Assembly: GCA_023382055.1 (NCBI GenBank)
Contig: JAMCQN010000043.1
Coordinates: 1-52,045, forward strand
Origin: Chloroflexota bacterium
GTDB taxonomy: Bacteria > Chloroflexota > Anaerolineae > J036 > Brachytrichaceae
Direction of reading: 5' to 3'
DNA length: 52,045 nt
Shown: in pieces, positions 35,322-43,410 of the stretch
Numbering within the stretch: position 1 is the stretch's first letter
Layout of the letters: each line of letters begins with the position of its first letter
Notes under the pieces: generated by a model
Told to the model about the DNA's origin: nothing
The model's database searches: none
The model's input: only the letters and a program-made list of their open reading frames with translations
Translations under genes and position numbers: made by a program

Positions 35322-36368
35322 TTAGCGCACCACTCGGGTTGTTTTTGCTTTTGCGACGGATTCCCGTTCAACAAGGGTCGGGTGAATGGTCAATGTGACC
35401 CGCGCCGAGTCCGGATGCTCAATTCGGTTCATGATCAACTGAACGGCGGCGCGTCCCATGGCGACGGTATCAACATGCATAGTGGTAAGTGATGGTTTTG
35501 CGTTACTCGCTAAGTCTACATCGTCATAGCCAATCACGGAAATATCATCCGGAATGTGGCGCCCCAGATCCTGCGCCGCATTCATTGCAGCCAGCGCCAC
35601 CTTGTCATTAACGCCGAAAAGGGCAGTAATCTGGGGATGTTTCTGCAGTAAATCCCTGGCCGCATCGTAACCGGTTACAGTCATGATATTGAAGTCTGCA
35701 CAGTATACGTCGGAGATGTTATTTTCGCGCAAGGCGCGCAAATAACCGCCGCGACGCTGCTTGATGCTGGGATAGGCATCCGGCTCTCCGCCGATCAGCC
35801 CAATATGCTGGTGGCCGTGGCGCACCAGATAATTCACTGCCTGCCAGGCGGCTTCAAAGTTATCCGATACGACCGCATCAAAGCACTCGGTTTTTGCGTA
35901 GGCATCGACCAGCACGATAGGCGCCATCTTGCGGCCGACAACCGATGTGATGGTTTCATCGACGAATGTGCCCACCATCAGCAGCGCATCAGCAACGCCC
36001 CTTGAGAGCAATTGTGGAACACCCAGAGGGCGATTTTTTTCGTCCACCGGCATGGTTGATAGAAGAAGATCGATCCCGTTATTGCGGCAGGCATCCTCGA
36101 CGCCGATGATCACATGTGAGTAAAAGGGGTTTGCTCGCGCAGGCAGGTTAGGCTCGGTTTTCACCACCATGCCAATCGTTTGCAGCCGGCTGTTCCTGGA
36201 ACTGACGAGGACTGGTTTGACCTGATAACCGATTTTGCCAGCCACTTCTATGACGCGCGCGCGCGTCTCATCGGACACGCCGGGGCGATTTCTTAGCACC
36301 AATGAGACAGTCGCGGGAGATACTCCGCTTTCCTGAGCAATATCGGTGATAGTCACCCTTTCACGCAT
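35322..36368 (-). CDS. LacI-family transcriptional regulator
   Basis: The 348-residue protein has the LacI helix-turn-helix at the N terminus (VTITDIAQESGVSPATVSLVL) with the hinge helix region NRPGVSDETRARVIEVAGKIGY. A periplasmic-binding-like effector domain follows, with GFMVG-type strand QTIGMVVKTE, HVIIGVEDAC, LIGGEPDAYPSIKQRRGGYLRAL and DISVIGYDDVDLA. LacI proteins repress sugar-use genes until a sugar binds. The ATG at 36368 gives the normal N terminus; an upstream in-frame start adds 10 residues. It precedes the ABC importer on the same strand and most likely controls it. Confidence 0.94.
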   Translation of the reverse strand: MRERVTITDIAQESGVSPATVSLVLRNRPGVSDETRARVIEVAGKIGYQVKPVLVSSRNSRLQTIGMVVKTEPNLPARANPFYSHVIIGVEDACRNNGIDLLLSTMPVDEKNRPLGVPQLLSRGVADALLMVGTFVDETITSVVGRKMAPIVLVDAYAKTECFDAVVSDNFEAAWQAVNYLVRHGHQHIGLIGGEPDAYPSIKQRRGGYLRALRENNISDVYCADFNIMTVTGYDAARDLLQKHPQITALFGVNDKVALAAMNAAQDLGRHIPDDISVIGYDDVDLASNAKPSLTTMHVDTVAMGRAAVQLIMNRIEHPDSARVTLTIHPTLVERESVAKAKTTRVVR

Positions 36369-36418
36369 GTCTCGATGCCTACACTGGGACTGATGCAACT
36401 GGTTCTAGGCTGTGCGCA

Positions 36419-36447
36419 ATCTTAATAAAATTTTAACTAAAAGTCAA
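36419..36447 (-). promoter_or_regulatory. Promoter for the LacI-family gene
   Basis: TTGACT (36442-36447), exactly 17 bases, then TAAGAT (36419-36424) on the minus strand, in a notably A/T-rich stretch. The leader is about 45 bases. Confidence 0.5.
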
Positions 36448-36504
36448 GCGGTGCATGCGTTTTTGTGACTCGTTGCTGCAATCTGGCGCAGGATCAGGCC
36501 AAGG

Positions 36505-37404
36505 TCAGTGAGTTACCGCATCAAGCACAGCCTGCGGTCGTTCCTGATGCGGCAGATGGCCTGCATCCGGTATCAGGCTCAGGTGAGTGCAGGGCTGCTG
36601 CGCAACAAGCGCCTGGGCATGCGCCAGCGGCAGGATCATGTCTTTCACGCCCCAAATGACGTGGGTCGGCGCGGCGCACTGATTGATTTGGGCAGTCAGC
36701 TTACGGCCATTTCCCGCCATCCAGATCGGCATGTGGCGCAATACAGATAGATAAGCATCCCGCTGTCCATCGCTCCACACGCGTTCGTTAACGCGCTGAT
36801 AGAGAAAGCGCTGGTCCTGTTCAGGCATGCCATCCAGGTCGGCGTAATAACCTCTCAGCGTGGCATAGGCAGCTTGCGGATCTTTGCGCAGGTTGTTATA
36901 AAAGCGCTCGCCGAAGTATGGCAACAGCATCAACAGCATTCCGGGGCTTACCCGTTGAGGCTGCGGGGATAAACAACCGTCGATAAGCGTCAGGCGGCTG
37001 ACCAGGTTCGGATTCGACAGCGCAAGCGCGTGCGCAATCATTCCGCCCAGTGAATGTCCGACAATTGACACCGTCGAGGCGCCCAGTGCGCTGATGAGCG
37101 CCAGAATGGTGTCCACATAAAACGAGGGGGTATAGGAACGGCGCGGCTTATCGCTGCGACCGAAACCCGGCAGATCCAGGGCAATGACGCGATACTGTCG
37201 CGCCAATGGCTCGATGAGGTGGCGCCATGTGTCCGCTTCGTCACCCAGGCCGTGCACCATCAGCAACACGGGCAGGTTACTGGCGCCCGCAGCGCCGGTA
37301 TCGAATACAAAGAGGTTTAACCCACTCCGCGGAAGTGTCAGTATTCTCCCAAAGCGGGCCAGACTGGGCCAGGGCTGCATTGGGTGCATGAATTCGGACT
37401 TCAT
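36505..37404 (-). CDS. Alpha/beta hydrolase
   Basis: A 299-residue alpha/beta-hydrolase-fold enzyme. The oxyanion motif is MVHGLGDEADTW, the nucleophile elbow GHSLGG with S118, and the acid D255 (IWGVKDMILP) and base H283 (PDAGHLPHQERP) complete the triad. The substrate cannot be told from sequence; relatives include esterases, haloperoxidase-like and C-C bond hydrolases. The start codon overlaps the pantothenate kinase stop by 4 bases (ATGA), so it belongs to the panT-coaW operon. Whether it acts on a CoA-related or unrelated ester is unknown. Confidence 0.9.
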   Translation of the reverse strand: MKSEFMHPMQPWPSLARFGRILTLPRSGLNLFVFDTGAAGASNLPVLLMVHGLGDEADTWRHLIEPLARQYRVIALDLPGFGRSDKPRRSYTPSFYVDTILALISALGASTVSIVGHSLGGMIAHALALSNPNLVSRLTLIDGCLSPQPQRVSPGMLLMLLPYFGERFYNNLRKDPQAAYATLRGYYADLDGMPEQDQRFLYQRVNERVWSDGQRDAYLSVLRHMPIWMAGNGRKLTAQINQCAAPTHVIWGVKDMILPLAHAQALVAQQPCTHLSLIPDAGHLPHQERPQAVLDAVTH

Positions 37405-38231
37405 GAGTGGACGCTCATCAACGCGCCCATGGCAGTGGCGTAGCCGGGCATCTCGGGAACCACGATATGCGCATCGTAATAACCGGCGACGGTCTCCAAC
37501 ACCCGCCGTACCGTCGGAAGGTCAACCAGATGGCCGACTACGACGATTTGCTCCAACCCCTCGGCGCGCGCTGCATTGACGGCGATAACCGCAATCACCT
37601 GCCCGACCATGACAACAAGCCCGGCCGCGATATCGGCTCGACCGGGCATCCAGCCTGGATCGCTGTTGCTCATGCGCGGGATGCGTCCGAAGTTGACGGC
37701 ATTCGCATCGGCAGGCAGGTGACCCAGCACGCCGCCAGTGGCTTCGAGCAGCGTCAGATCGACGGCATTCGAGTTGCCTGCGGCGGCCAGTTCATCGATC
37801 TCGCCCGCATCGGCAGTGCCCAGCAGCAGCTTGCCAAGCCCCTGCAACGTGCCACCCCCGACTGCGCTTCCAGTGGCATGATGGATGTCCCCATCGCGTG
37901 CCGCAACCATTGCCGTGCCGGAACCGGCGCTGACCACCAGCGCCTCGGGCAGCCCCGCCAGATGCAGGCCGCCGCGACCGATCGCCGTCACCTCGTTGAC
38001 GCCAGCGACAGGCGTCGGCCCATACCGCTGGGGCAGCCGGCGATGCTGTCCACCTGTGACGACGATCTGCTCGAAGTCCGTCGGAAGAAATCCAGTGGCA
38101 CGGATGGCGCGCTCAAGCTGAGCGACATCGACTGCGCCGGCAGCGGGAACCGTGCAGCGCTGCAGGCGATTGTCCTCGCCTTCGACGACGATGTCCAGGT
38201 TGGTCAGGCCGAAATCAATCGCCACGCGCAT
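37401..38231 (-). CDS. coaW: Type II pantothenate kinase
   Basis: The 276-residue protein is an ASKHA-fold kinase of the type II pantothenate kinase group, which phosphorylates pantothenate in the first step of CoA synthesis. It has the phosphate-1 motif VAIDFGLTN, the central SAGSGTAMVA, and the diagnostic SAVGGGTLQGLGKLLLG, with an adenosine-loop region near EGLEQIVVVGHL and a C-terminal GYATAMGAL. Type II enzymes are usually insensitive to CoA feedback. The gene overlaps the upstream ECF S-component gene by about 17 bases and the hydrolase by 4. An in-frame TTG at 38246 is an alternative start. Confidence 0.85.
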   Translation of the reverse strand: MRVAIDFGLTNLDIVVEGEDNRLQRCTVPAAGAVDVAQLERAIRATGFLPTDFEQIVVTGGQHRRLPQRYGPTPVAGVNEVTAIGRGGLHLAGLPEALVVSAGSGTAMVAARDGDIHHATGSAVGGGTLQGLGKLLLGTADAGEIDELAAAGNSNAVDLTLLEATGGVLGHLPADANAVNFGRIPRMSNSDPGWMPGRADIAAGLVVMVGQVIAVIAVNAARAEGLEQIVVVGHLVDLPTVRRVLETVAGYYDAHIVVPEMPGYATAMGALMSVHS

Positions 38232-38802
38232 AGCGTGCCAAGACAACCTCCACAGCTCTGACCACTACGGGCAGGATCGCGGCCGCAATGATGACCTCAA
38301 TAATCGCCTGTGGCAGGATCGTCGGCACCACCGCCAGCGGTATCAGGCCGAATATCACCAGGAATCCCACAACCAGGATGGTGTTCGTAAGCGTCCCGAC
38401 AACACCGGCAACGGCGGCAGCCACCAGGCTGGAAACATTCACATTACACAGCCCGCGATACGCCAGCCACGATGTCAGACCAATCAACACGCGCGGCAGC
38501 ACCGAGATGATCGGATTTCCGAATAAACCCGTTGTGTCGTTCAGGATGCTGGATATGCCGAAGATGAAGCCGCTCAGCATCCCCACCACCGGCCCGCCCA
38601 CCACCGCGCCAATGATGACCGGGATGTGGAGTATCGTCGCCGCGCCCGAAATATTGGGCAACCGTATAAAGCCGATGAGCGCGGGCGGCGCCCCAAGAGC
38701 AAACGTCATGGCGCCGAACAGCGCCGCAAACACAATCCGGCGCGTCGTCAGCGTCCACGGACTGATCGGTTTATTCCTAACCACGGATTCATTCGTACTC
38801 AT
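38215..38802 (-). CDS. panT: ECF transporter S component, predicted pantothenate transporter
   Basis: The 195-residue membrane protein has about six helices and the family's conserved start: RRIVFAALFGAMTFAL, then ATILHIPVIIGAVVGGPVVGM. S components bind a vitamin and share a common energy module (EcfA1-A2-T) encoded elsewhere. Its coupling to a pantothenate kinase points to pantothenate as substrate (PanT); this is inferred from context. AGGAGG lies 5 bases before the ATG at 38802, which settles the start. No riboswitch was identified upstream. Confidence 0.82.
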   Translation of the reverse strand: MSTNESVVRNKPISPWTLTTRRIVFAALFGAMTFALGAPPALIGFIRLPNISGAATILHIPVIIGAVVGGPVVGMLSGFIFGISSILNDTTGLFGNPIISVLPRVLIGLTSWLAYRGLCNVNVSSLVAAAVAGVVGTLTNTILVVGFLVIFGLIPLAVVPTILPQAIIEVIIAAAILPVVVRAVEVVLARYARGD

Positions 38803-38844
38803 GTATCCTCCTGAGAACCATTCAACATGGTTCGGGCACAATCG

Positions 38845-38871
38845 TTTATACAGTAATTACAACACTCGCAA
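38845..38871 (-). promoter_or_regulatory. Possible promoter of the panT operon
   Basis: TTGCGA (38866-38871), 15 bases, TATAAA (38845-38850) on the minus strand. Spacing is shorter than ideal, but the -10 box is good and lies about 43 bases before the start. Confidence 0.3.
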
Positions 38872-39142
38872 GCCTCAATAGTCACGGAAGCCGCCCTCGA
38901 CATCCGTTCGCAAGTATCTGCCATTGGCCGCGACACATCTGTATCAAACAGGGCAATCGCATGTCCAAAGATAAAGTTCCACTACTGGTAGTCAAGCTGC
39001 CACTGCACCCTATATGTTGCTTGTTGCTGCAGTGCAATCCAATGGACGAAGCCACATATGGTTATTGAGCACGCTACGAACGCCATATGCAATCCTTAAA
39101 ATCGACGTGCAATTGCCCTGCCATCGGCAGCCTCTATTCTTC
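38872..39142. other. Non-coding stretch between panT and carbonic anhydrase genes
   Basis: No open frame with recognisable protein character, no T-run hairpin and no RNA gene was found on either strand in this part of the roughly 340-base gap. Confidence 0.4.
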
Positions 39143-39724
39143 TCAAGCAGCTCTACCGACACGTGTGGCTTCCGGCGCCTCGATGAGTTTACCGGTCTTC
39201 ACGTCGTAGACATAGCCATAGATGGGGATGCTCCTGGGCACCAGCGGGTGATTGCGGATGCGGCGCACGTCTTCGGTGACGCTGTCCGTCTCGTTCTTGA
39301 AGGTGAGCCAATCGATGAACTCGCCCTCGGATGATCCCGGCCCCTTACCGACGTCGTGCCAGCCATTGGCATCGACGGTGGCCGTCTCTAGGCTTTTATA
39401 AAGCAAGTCACGGATGATATCGTCGGTGAAGAGCGCCATGCCACAGTTGGTGTGATGGATGACGAACCACTCGTGCGTGCCCAGCAGCTTGTACGATATG
39501 ACAAGTGAGCGGATCGCGTCATCGCTGGCGCGCCCGCCGGCGTTGCGAATGACGTGCGCGTCGCCCTCGGCCAGCCCGGCGTATTGGGCCGGGTCCAGCC
39601 GCGCATCCATGCAAGTCAGGATGGCAAAGTGGCGCGCGGGCGGGATGGCCAGCTTCCCTTTTTCACCAAAGCTACCTGCATATTCAGCGTTCGCATTCAA
39701 TACTTCATCAAGAACTTTGCTCAT
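39143..39724 (-). CDS. Beta-class carbonic anhydrase
   Basis: The 193-residue enzyme interconverts CO2 and bicarbonate. The zinc ligands are C38 (with D40-x-R42 in TCMDARLDP), H91 and C94 (IHHTNCGM), in the normal order. The Cys-x-Asp-x-Arg dyad used for catalysis is intact. The short clade-specific form is similar to the small beta-anhydrases of Actinobacteria and Chloroflexota. AAGGTG is 6 bases before the ATG. It stands alone. A cytoplasmic role in bicarbonate supply for carboxylases or pH balance is likely. Confidence 0.94.
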   Translation of the reverse strand: MSKVLDEVLNANAEYAGSFGEKGKLAIPPARHFAILTCMDARLDPAQYAGLAEGDAHVIRNAGGRASDDAIRSLVISYKLLGTHEWFVIHHTNCGMALFTDDIIRDLLYKSLETATVDANGWHDVGKGPGSSEGEFIDWLTFKNETDSVTEDVRRIRNHPLVPRSIPIYGYVYDVKTGKLIEAPEATRVGRAA

Positions 39725-40260
39725 TTCAACACCTTATTTACAAAATACAATAGAGCGGGTAATACGATAAGCGTGAGCCCGCGGCCCGGCGTGAGGCAGG
39801 CATGCAACGACTGCTCAAACGGCGCCGGGGCGCGAAAATTGATTAGAGAAGGACGTGGGCGCGGAACAGCCGTGCCAGCGGAGGCGGTCGGTTGTCCCGC
39901 TAGCTACACAGGCACAGCGTATTCCGATGAGGGCGACCCAAGTCGCGGAGGCACGCGAGCTTTTGGTATTGAGAAAGGATGCGCATTTTGAGTTTGTTGA
40001 AAACACCGCACACACAAGGGGAGGCTGGCAACATCAAATCCTTGCCAGCAGCGTTCCGGGAGAGTGGGCAGCGCTTCTCTCATCTTCCAATTTGTGCTGC
40101 CGGAGTTGGCCCCTTGCAACACTCTGTGACGTTTCAGTTTGTCGAGGCTTCATCGGGACGATCCCCTCCACCTCTCTGGATAAGAGTGCGATTGAACTAT
40201 TCGATTATCTTGGGGAAAGATGCTATCACGCGGTAAGGTGATTGTCAATAGGTTTTGCTG
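39725..40260. other. Intergenic stretch with no recognised gene
   Basis: Over 500 bases between carbonic anhydrase and the ABC remnant. Several open frames of 60-145 codons cross it (for example 39855-40241 plus and 39979-40236 plus), but they overlap in different frames, have irregular composition and show no family features. It could be decayed coding DNA. Confidence 0.4.
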
Positions 40261-40270
40261 ATCGCGTGTC

Positions 40271-40290
40271 GAACAATTGTTCTGTATAAT
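40271..40290 (+). promoter_or_regulatory. Promoter -10 box with adjoining perfect palindrome
   Basis: GAACAATTGTTC (40271-40282) is a perfect 12-base palindrome, and TATAAT follows at 40285-40290. The palindrome occupies the spacer between -35 and -10, an ideal place for a repressor dimer to block polymerase. The only coding sequence downstream is the ABC remnant starting at 40390, with AGGAGG 9 bases before its ATG. Confidence 0.5.
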
Positions 40291-40389
40291 TGAGCACTCA
40301 GCAGTCCAGTGTCCCGGTAGATCAGCTTCCACGTCAGTGACAGGAGAGACAGGTACTGGGAGGTGCGATCTTACAGGAGGCGATGGTAA

Positions 40390-40825
40390 ATGACTGGTAC
40401 AGCGTCTGATCCGATTGTCGTCAACGCCCTCAGCAAAACCTACCAGGTGACCGACCGTGAGGGCGGTTTCAAGGCCGCCGTCGGCAGCTTCTTCAAGCGC
40501 AAGTTTCGCGATGTCAAGGCTGTGCAACAGGTCAGCTTTCGCATTGGCGCGGGCGAGATCGTCGGATTCCTTGGCCCGAACGGCGCCGGCAAGACCACTA
40601 CACTGAAAATGCTATCCGGCTCAGATGTACCCGGTCTGGCTGCGCAGCATCATCACTTTTGTCATCCCCATAGCGGTCGCGACGACTGTACCGCTGCAGG
40701 CATTGCGCGGCGAATTGGCGGCGTGGCAGGTCGGGGCGTTTCTACTGGTCGGTGTGGCTGCCGTCTTCATCTCATCGCGTGTCTGGAAAGCCGGCGTCAG
40801 GCGCTACAGCGGCGCTTCGTCATAG
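40390..40825 (+). pseudogene. Collapsed ABC exporter: ATPase N terminus joined to ABC-2 permease C terminus
   Basis: The first 77 codons are a normal ABC ATPase start: [19 protein letters not shown], a basic [17 protein letters not shown] segment, and Walker [17 protein letters not shown]. From about base 40620 the frame loses similarity. The +1 frame (40625-40825) instead encodes [17 protein letters not shown] followed by a second helix and [14 protein letters not shown], the C terminus of an ABC-2 permease of the PF06182 type. In related genomes this ATPase is followed by two such permeases, so roughly two and a half genes are missing. The ATPase frame runs on to 40836 as nonsense. Promoter and ribosome site look intact. 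A real deletion or an assembly collapse would look the same. Confidence 0.75.
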
Positions 40826-42070
40826 TGGCAGGGTAAACCAGACAGTCGTCCCCTGTCCAAGCTGGCTCTCCACGTCGATCTGGCCGCCGTGCGCCTCAAC
40901 GAGGGCGCGCGCGATAGCCAGACCCAGGCCCATACCTGCGGTCGGTATGGCTCCCGAACCTTCAGTGCGAGCGCGCGAACGCTCGCCACGGTAAAAACGC
41001 TCGAATATATGGGGCAAATCGGCCGGCGCAATGCCCTCGCCGGTGTCGATGATGCGCACTTTGACTGACCTGTGCGGCGAGGCGGCCATCGCTTCCACCG
41101 TCACGCTGCCTCCCGCGTGGGTATGCGCCAGCGCATTGCCAACCAGGTTGTTCAGCACCCGCTGGATGTGCTGCGGGCTGATATTGACTGCACCCACTTC
41201 CGGCGCGACTTGCCCAACCAGCTTGATATGGCGTGCATCAGCCAGCACACTCATGGCTTTGATGGTATCCGAAACAAGATCGCTCAGAGAGCAATCGATC
41301 TTATTCAGGCGCAGTCCGCCGGCGTCGATGGTAGCCAGCTCAAACAGATCGTCGATCAGGTGGCTGAGCGCATAAGTATCGTTGCGCACCACATCCAGGT
41401 ACGCCGCAACCTCGCCGGGCTCGCTCACGACGCCGTCGTGGATGGCCTCAATGCGCGCGCGCATCGCGGTCAGCGGCGTGCGCAGATCGTGCGAAACCCA
41501 GGCGATCAAGTCGCGCCGCGCCAGGTTAAGGCGCGTCTCCTGCTCGCGCACGTGGCGAAGCTGCGCAGTCATCTCGTTAAACGTGCGAGCCAGTTCCGCC
41601 AGTTCGTCGCTGCCGCGGTCATCCGCCATGACGCTGAAATCACCCAGTTGAACGGCTTTGGCCGCGTTGATGATATCGCTGATCCCCTCGCGCAAGCTCG
41701 TGGCCACAAAGTAACCGAAAACCAGGGTGACCACACTGGCAAAAACGACGATAACCAGCGCCAGATTGGCGTCATGGGCGCTGATAAACATCAGGCGCGC
41801 CGTGACATATACCGTCAGGAGGATCAATCCAGCGCTGATGGCATTGGTAATGAAGAGCGCGACGGCCACACTGCGGAACTGACGCCACCAGGCCTGCCGG
41901 CGGGCGATCGTCGCGCCAACCCCGGCAACCACAACAGGTGTTGCCAGCAGCAACGCGAACAGGGGGAAGTCTTCGCGCGCCGGCCGCATCACCAGCGCAA
42001 CCAGCGCCAGCGCCATAGAGAGCAGGATCGCCAGTACCGCGATAATCGTCAACTGACGGGACAGTGCCAT
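40820..42070 (-). CDS. Sensor histidine kinase
   Basis: The 416-residue protein has four N-terminal helices (about 7-28, 35-53, 70-92, 99-123), little extracytoplasmic sequence, a HAMP linker, then HisKA with the phospho-acceptor in [20 protein letters not shown] and an HATPase domain with [12 protein letters not shown] (N box), DTGEGIAP (G1) and [18 protein letters not shown] (G2). The ATG shares its A with the TGA of the response regulator gene (TGATG), so translation is coupled; an upstream frame start at 42106 is rejected for that reason. The lack of a sensor loop suggests it senses a signal in or at the membrane. Its stop overlaps the end of the ABC remnant, perhaps its former target. 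Confidence 0.94.
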   Translation of the reverse strand: MALSRQLTIIAVLAILLSMALALVALVMRPAREDFPLFALLLATPVVVAGVGATIARRQAWWRQFRSVAVALFITNAISAGLILLTVYVTARLMFISAHDANLALVIVVFASVVTLVFGYFVATSLREGISDIINAAKAVQLGDFSVMADDRGSDELAELARTFNEMTAQLRHVREQETRLNLARRDLIAWVSHDLRTPLTAMRARIEAIHDGVVSEPGEVAAYLDVVRNDTYALSHLIDDLFELATIDAGGLRLNKIDCSLSDLVSDTIKAMSVLADARHIKLVGQVAPEVGAVNISPQHIQRVLNNLVGNALAHTHAGGSVTVEAMAASPHRSVKVRIIDTGEGIAPADLPHIFERFYRGERSRARTEGSGAIPTAGMGLGLAIARALVEAHGGQIDVESQLGQGTTVWFTLPL

Positions 42071-42774
42071 CAGCGATCCGGCTCCAGACGATACCCCACC
42101 CCCCACACAGTGATCAGGCGAGTGGGTTTGGTGGGGTCTATTTCAATCTTGTCGCGCAGGCGATGGATATGCACCGTGACCGTGCTTGAGTCGATGAACT
42201 CGGAAAATCCCCATACCTGATCGAGCAACTGGTCGCGCGTGAAGACCTGGCGGGGGTGGCGCATGAACAGCCACAGGAGTTCAAACTCCTTAGCCGTCAG
42301 TTCGCAGGCTTTACCATCCACCTCGACTTGGCGCGTGTCGGGGTCCAGGCTGATATTCCCGACCATGAGAGGTTTGCGGCTATTCGCGCTCAAGACATCC
42401 GGCGTTCCGCGCCGCAAAACCGCTTTAACACGCGACACAACTTCGCGCGGGCTGAAGGGTTTGGGGACATAATCATCCGCGCCGGACTCCAATCCAGCAA
42501 CGCGGTCGAACTCCTCTGAGCGGGCAGACAGGATGATGATCGGGATCGGGTTGCTGCCGCGCACATGCTTAAGTATCTCAAGCCCATCGATGCCTGGCAG
42601 CATCACATCGAGCACTACCAGCAACAGTCTCTCGCGTTCCAGTTCGATTGTATTCAGGGCATCGGGACCGTTGGCGGCCAGCAGCACCTGATAACCTTCT
42701 CGTTCGAGGTAACGCTTCAAAACGTCACGAACGCCGGCCTCATCATCGACGACCAGAATATGAGTCGGTGGCAC
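42070..42774 (-). CDS. OmpR/PhoB-family response regulator
   Basis: A 234-residue regulator. The receiver domain has VVDDEAG acids, phospho-acceptor Asp in VVLDVMLPGIDG, the Thr/Ser switch in IILSARSEE and Lys in DYVPKPFSPRE. The winged-helix output domain covers about 135-232 (ELTAKEFELLWLFMRHPRQVFTR ... TVTVHIHRLRDKI). It acts with the kinase encoded immediately downstream. The start is GTG at 42774 with no ribosome site, and TATAAT ends 7 bases upstream, so the message is probably leaderless. Confidence 0.95.
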   Translation of the reverse strand: MPPTHILVVDDEAGVRDVLKRYLEREGYQVLLAANGPDALNTIELERERLLLVVLDVMLPGIDGLEILKHVRGSNPIPIIILSARSEEFDRVAGLESGADDYVPKPFSPREVVSRVKAVLRRGTPDVLSANSRKPLMVGNISLDPDTRQVEVDGKACELTAKEFELLWLFMRHPRQVFTRDQLLDQVWGFSEFIDSSTVTVHIHRLRDKIEIDPTKPTRLITVWGVGYRLEPDR

Positions 42775-42781
42775 GCTCGGA

Positions 42782-42787
42782 ATTATA
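42782..42787 (-). promoter_or_regulatory. -10 box abutting the response-regulator GTG start
   Basis: Perfect TATAAT on the minus strand, followed by 7 bases and then the GTG at 42774. Transcription would begin at the start codon. No -35 consensus. Confidence 0.45.
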
Positions 42788-42837
42788 CGGATGGTTCGTG
42801 CGCTATTGCGGTTTGTTAAGAAATCCGTAATAGTGGT

Positions 42838-43368
42838 TTACGGGGCGGCCAGCCGGATGCGGTCGCGCACCATCCACACCCCTTCCGAGATGTTTTGCAG
42901 AAGAGTCAACTGATCGACTGTGATCCACTGCGGCTGCCACTCACTCATGACGGCCGCGCGCGCCAGCTCCAAAGCTTCCAGGGTGTCGAAGAAACCCAGC
43001 GTGACGTGCGGCACATAGCTCAGTGGGGAAGGCGGCGCCTGTGATGGGAAACTGCGCGCCAGCAGGTTGTGGATGGCTGCAAAGTTCCCGCCGTCTTCAG
43101 GGCGCAACCACAGCACTTTCTGGGGATCGGTAAATACCCCGGTCGAGGCAAGCCGTACCTTGAACGCCTTTACAACCTTAAGGCATTCGGATATCCGTGG
43201 CCGCACATTCTCCCAATCCTGCTCTGAAACAAACGGAGGATACGTGACGGTCACATGCGGCGGGATATAGTCGATATGCGGATCGTAGCGCTGGCGCCAG
43301 GCGTCAACGGCCCGCGCCGCCTCCTGTGGCAGAAGATAAGCTAATGCACTGCCCCCGGTCTCCGGCAT
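42838..43368 (-). CDS. 2H phosphoesterase (2'-5' RNA ligase/LigT-like)
   Basis: The 176-residue protein has the paired HxTx motifs of the 2H superfamily: H38-V-T40 (IPPHVTVTYPP) and H121-V-T123 (YVPHVTLGFF). Members act on 2'-5' linkages or cyclic phosphates at RNA ends, or on small cyclic phosphodiesters. GGAG sits 7 bases before the ATG. It lies downstream of murA on the same strand with a 42-base gap. No specific substrate can be assigned. Confidence 0.88.
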   Translation of the reverse strand: MPETGGSALAYLLPQEAARAVDAWRQRYDPHIDYIPPHVTVTYPPFVSEQDWENVRPRISECLKVVKAFKVRLASTGVFTDPQKVLWLRPEDGGNFAAIHNLLARSFPSQAPPSPLSYVPHVTLGFFDTLEALELARAAVMSEWQPQWITVDQLTLLQNISEGVWMVRDRIRLAAP

Positions 43369-43410
43369 GCTCGCTCCTGTTATAACGTATCTGCGATTAG
43401 TTGGGTTTCG

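Noticed and set aside
39855..40241. 128-codon open frame between carbonic anhydrase and the ABC remnant
   Set aside because: Overlaps another frame, irregular composition and no recognised motif; kept only as part of the unassigned intergenic stretch.
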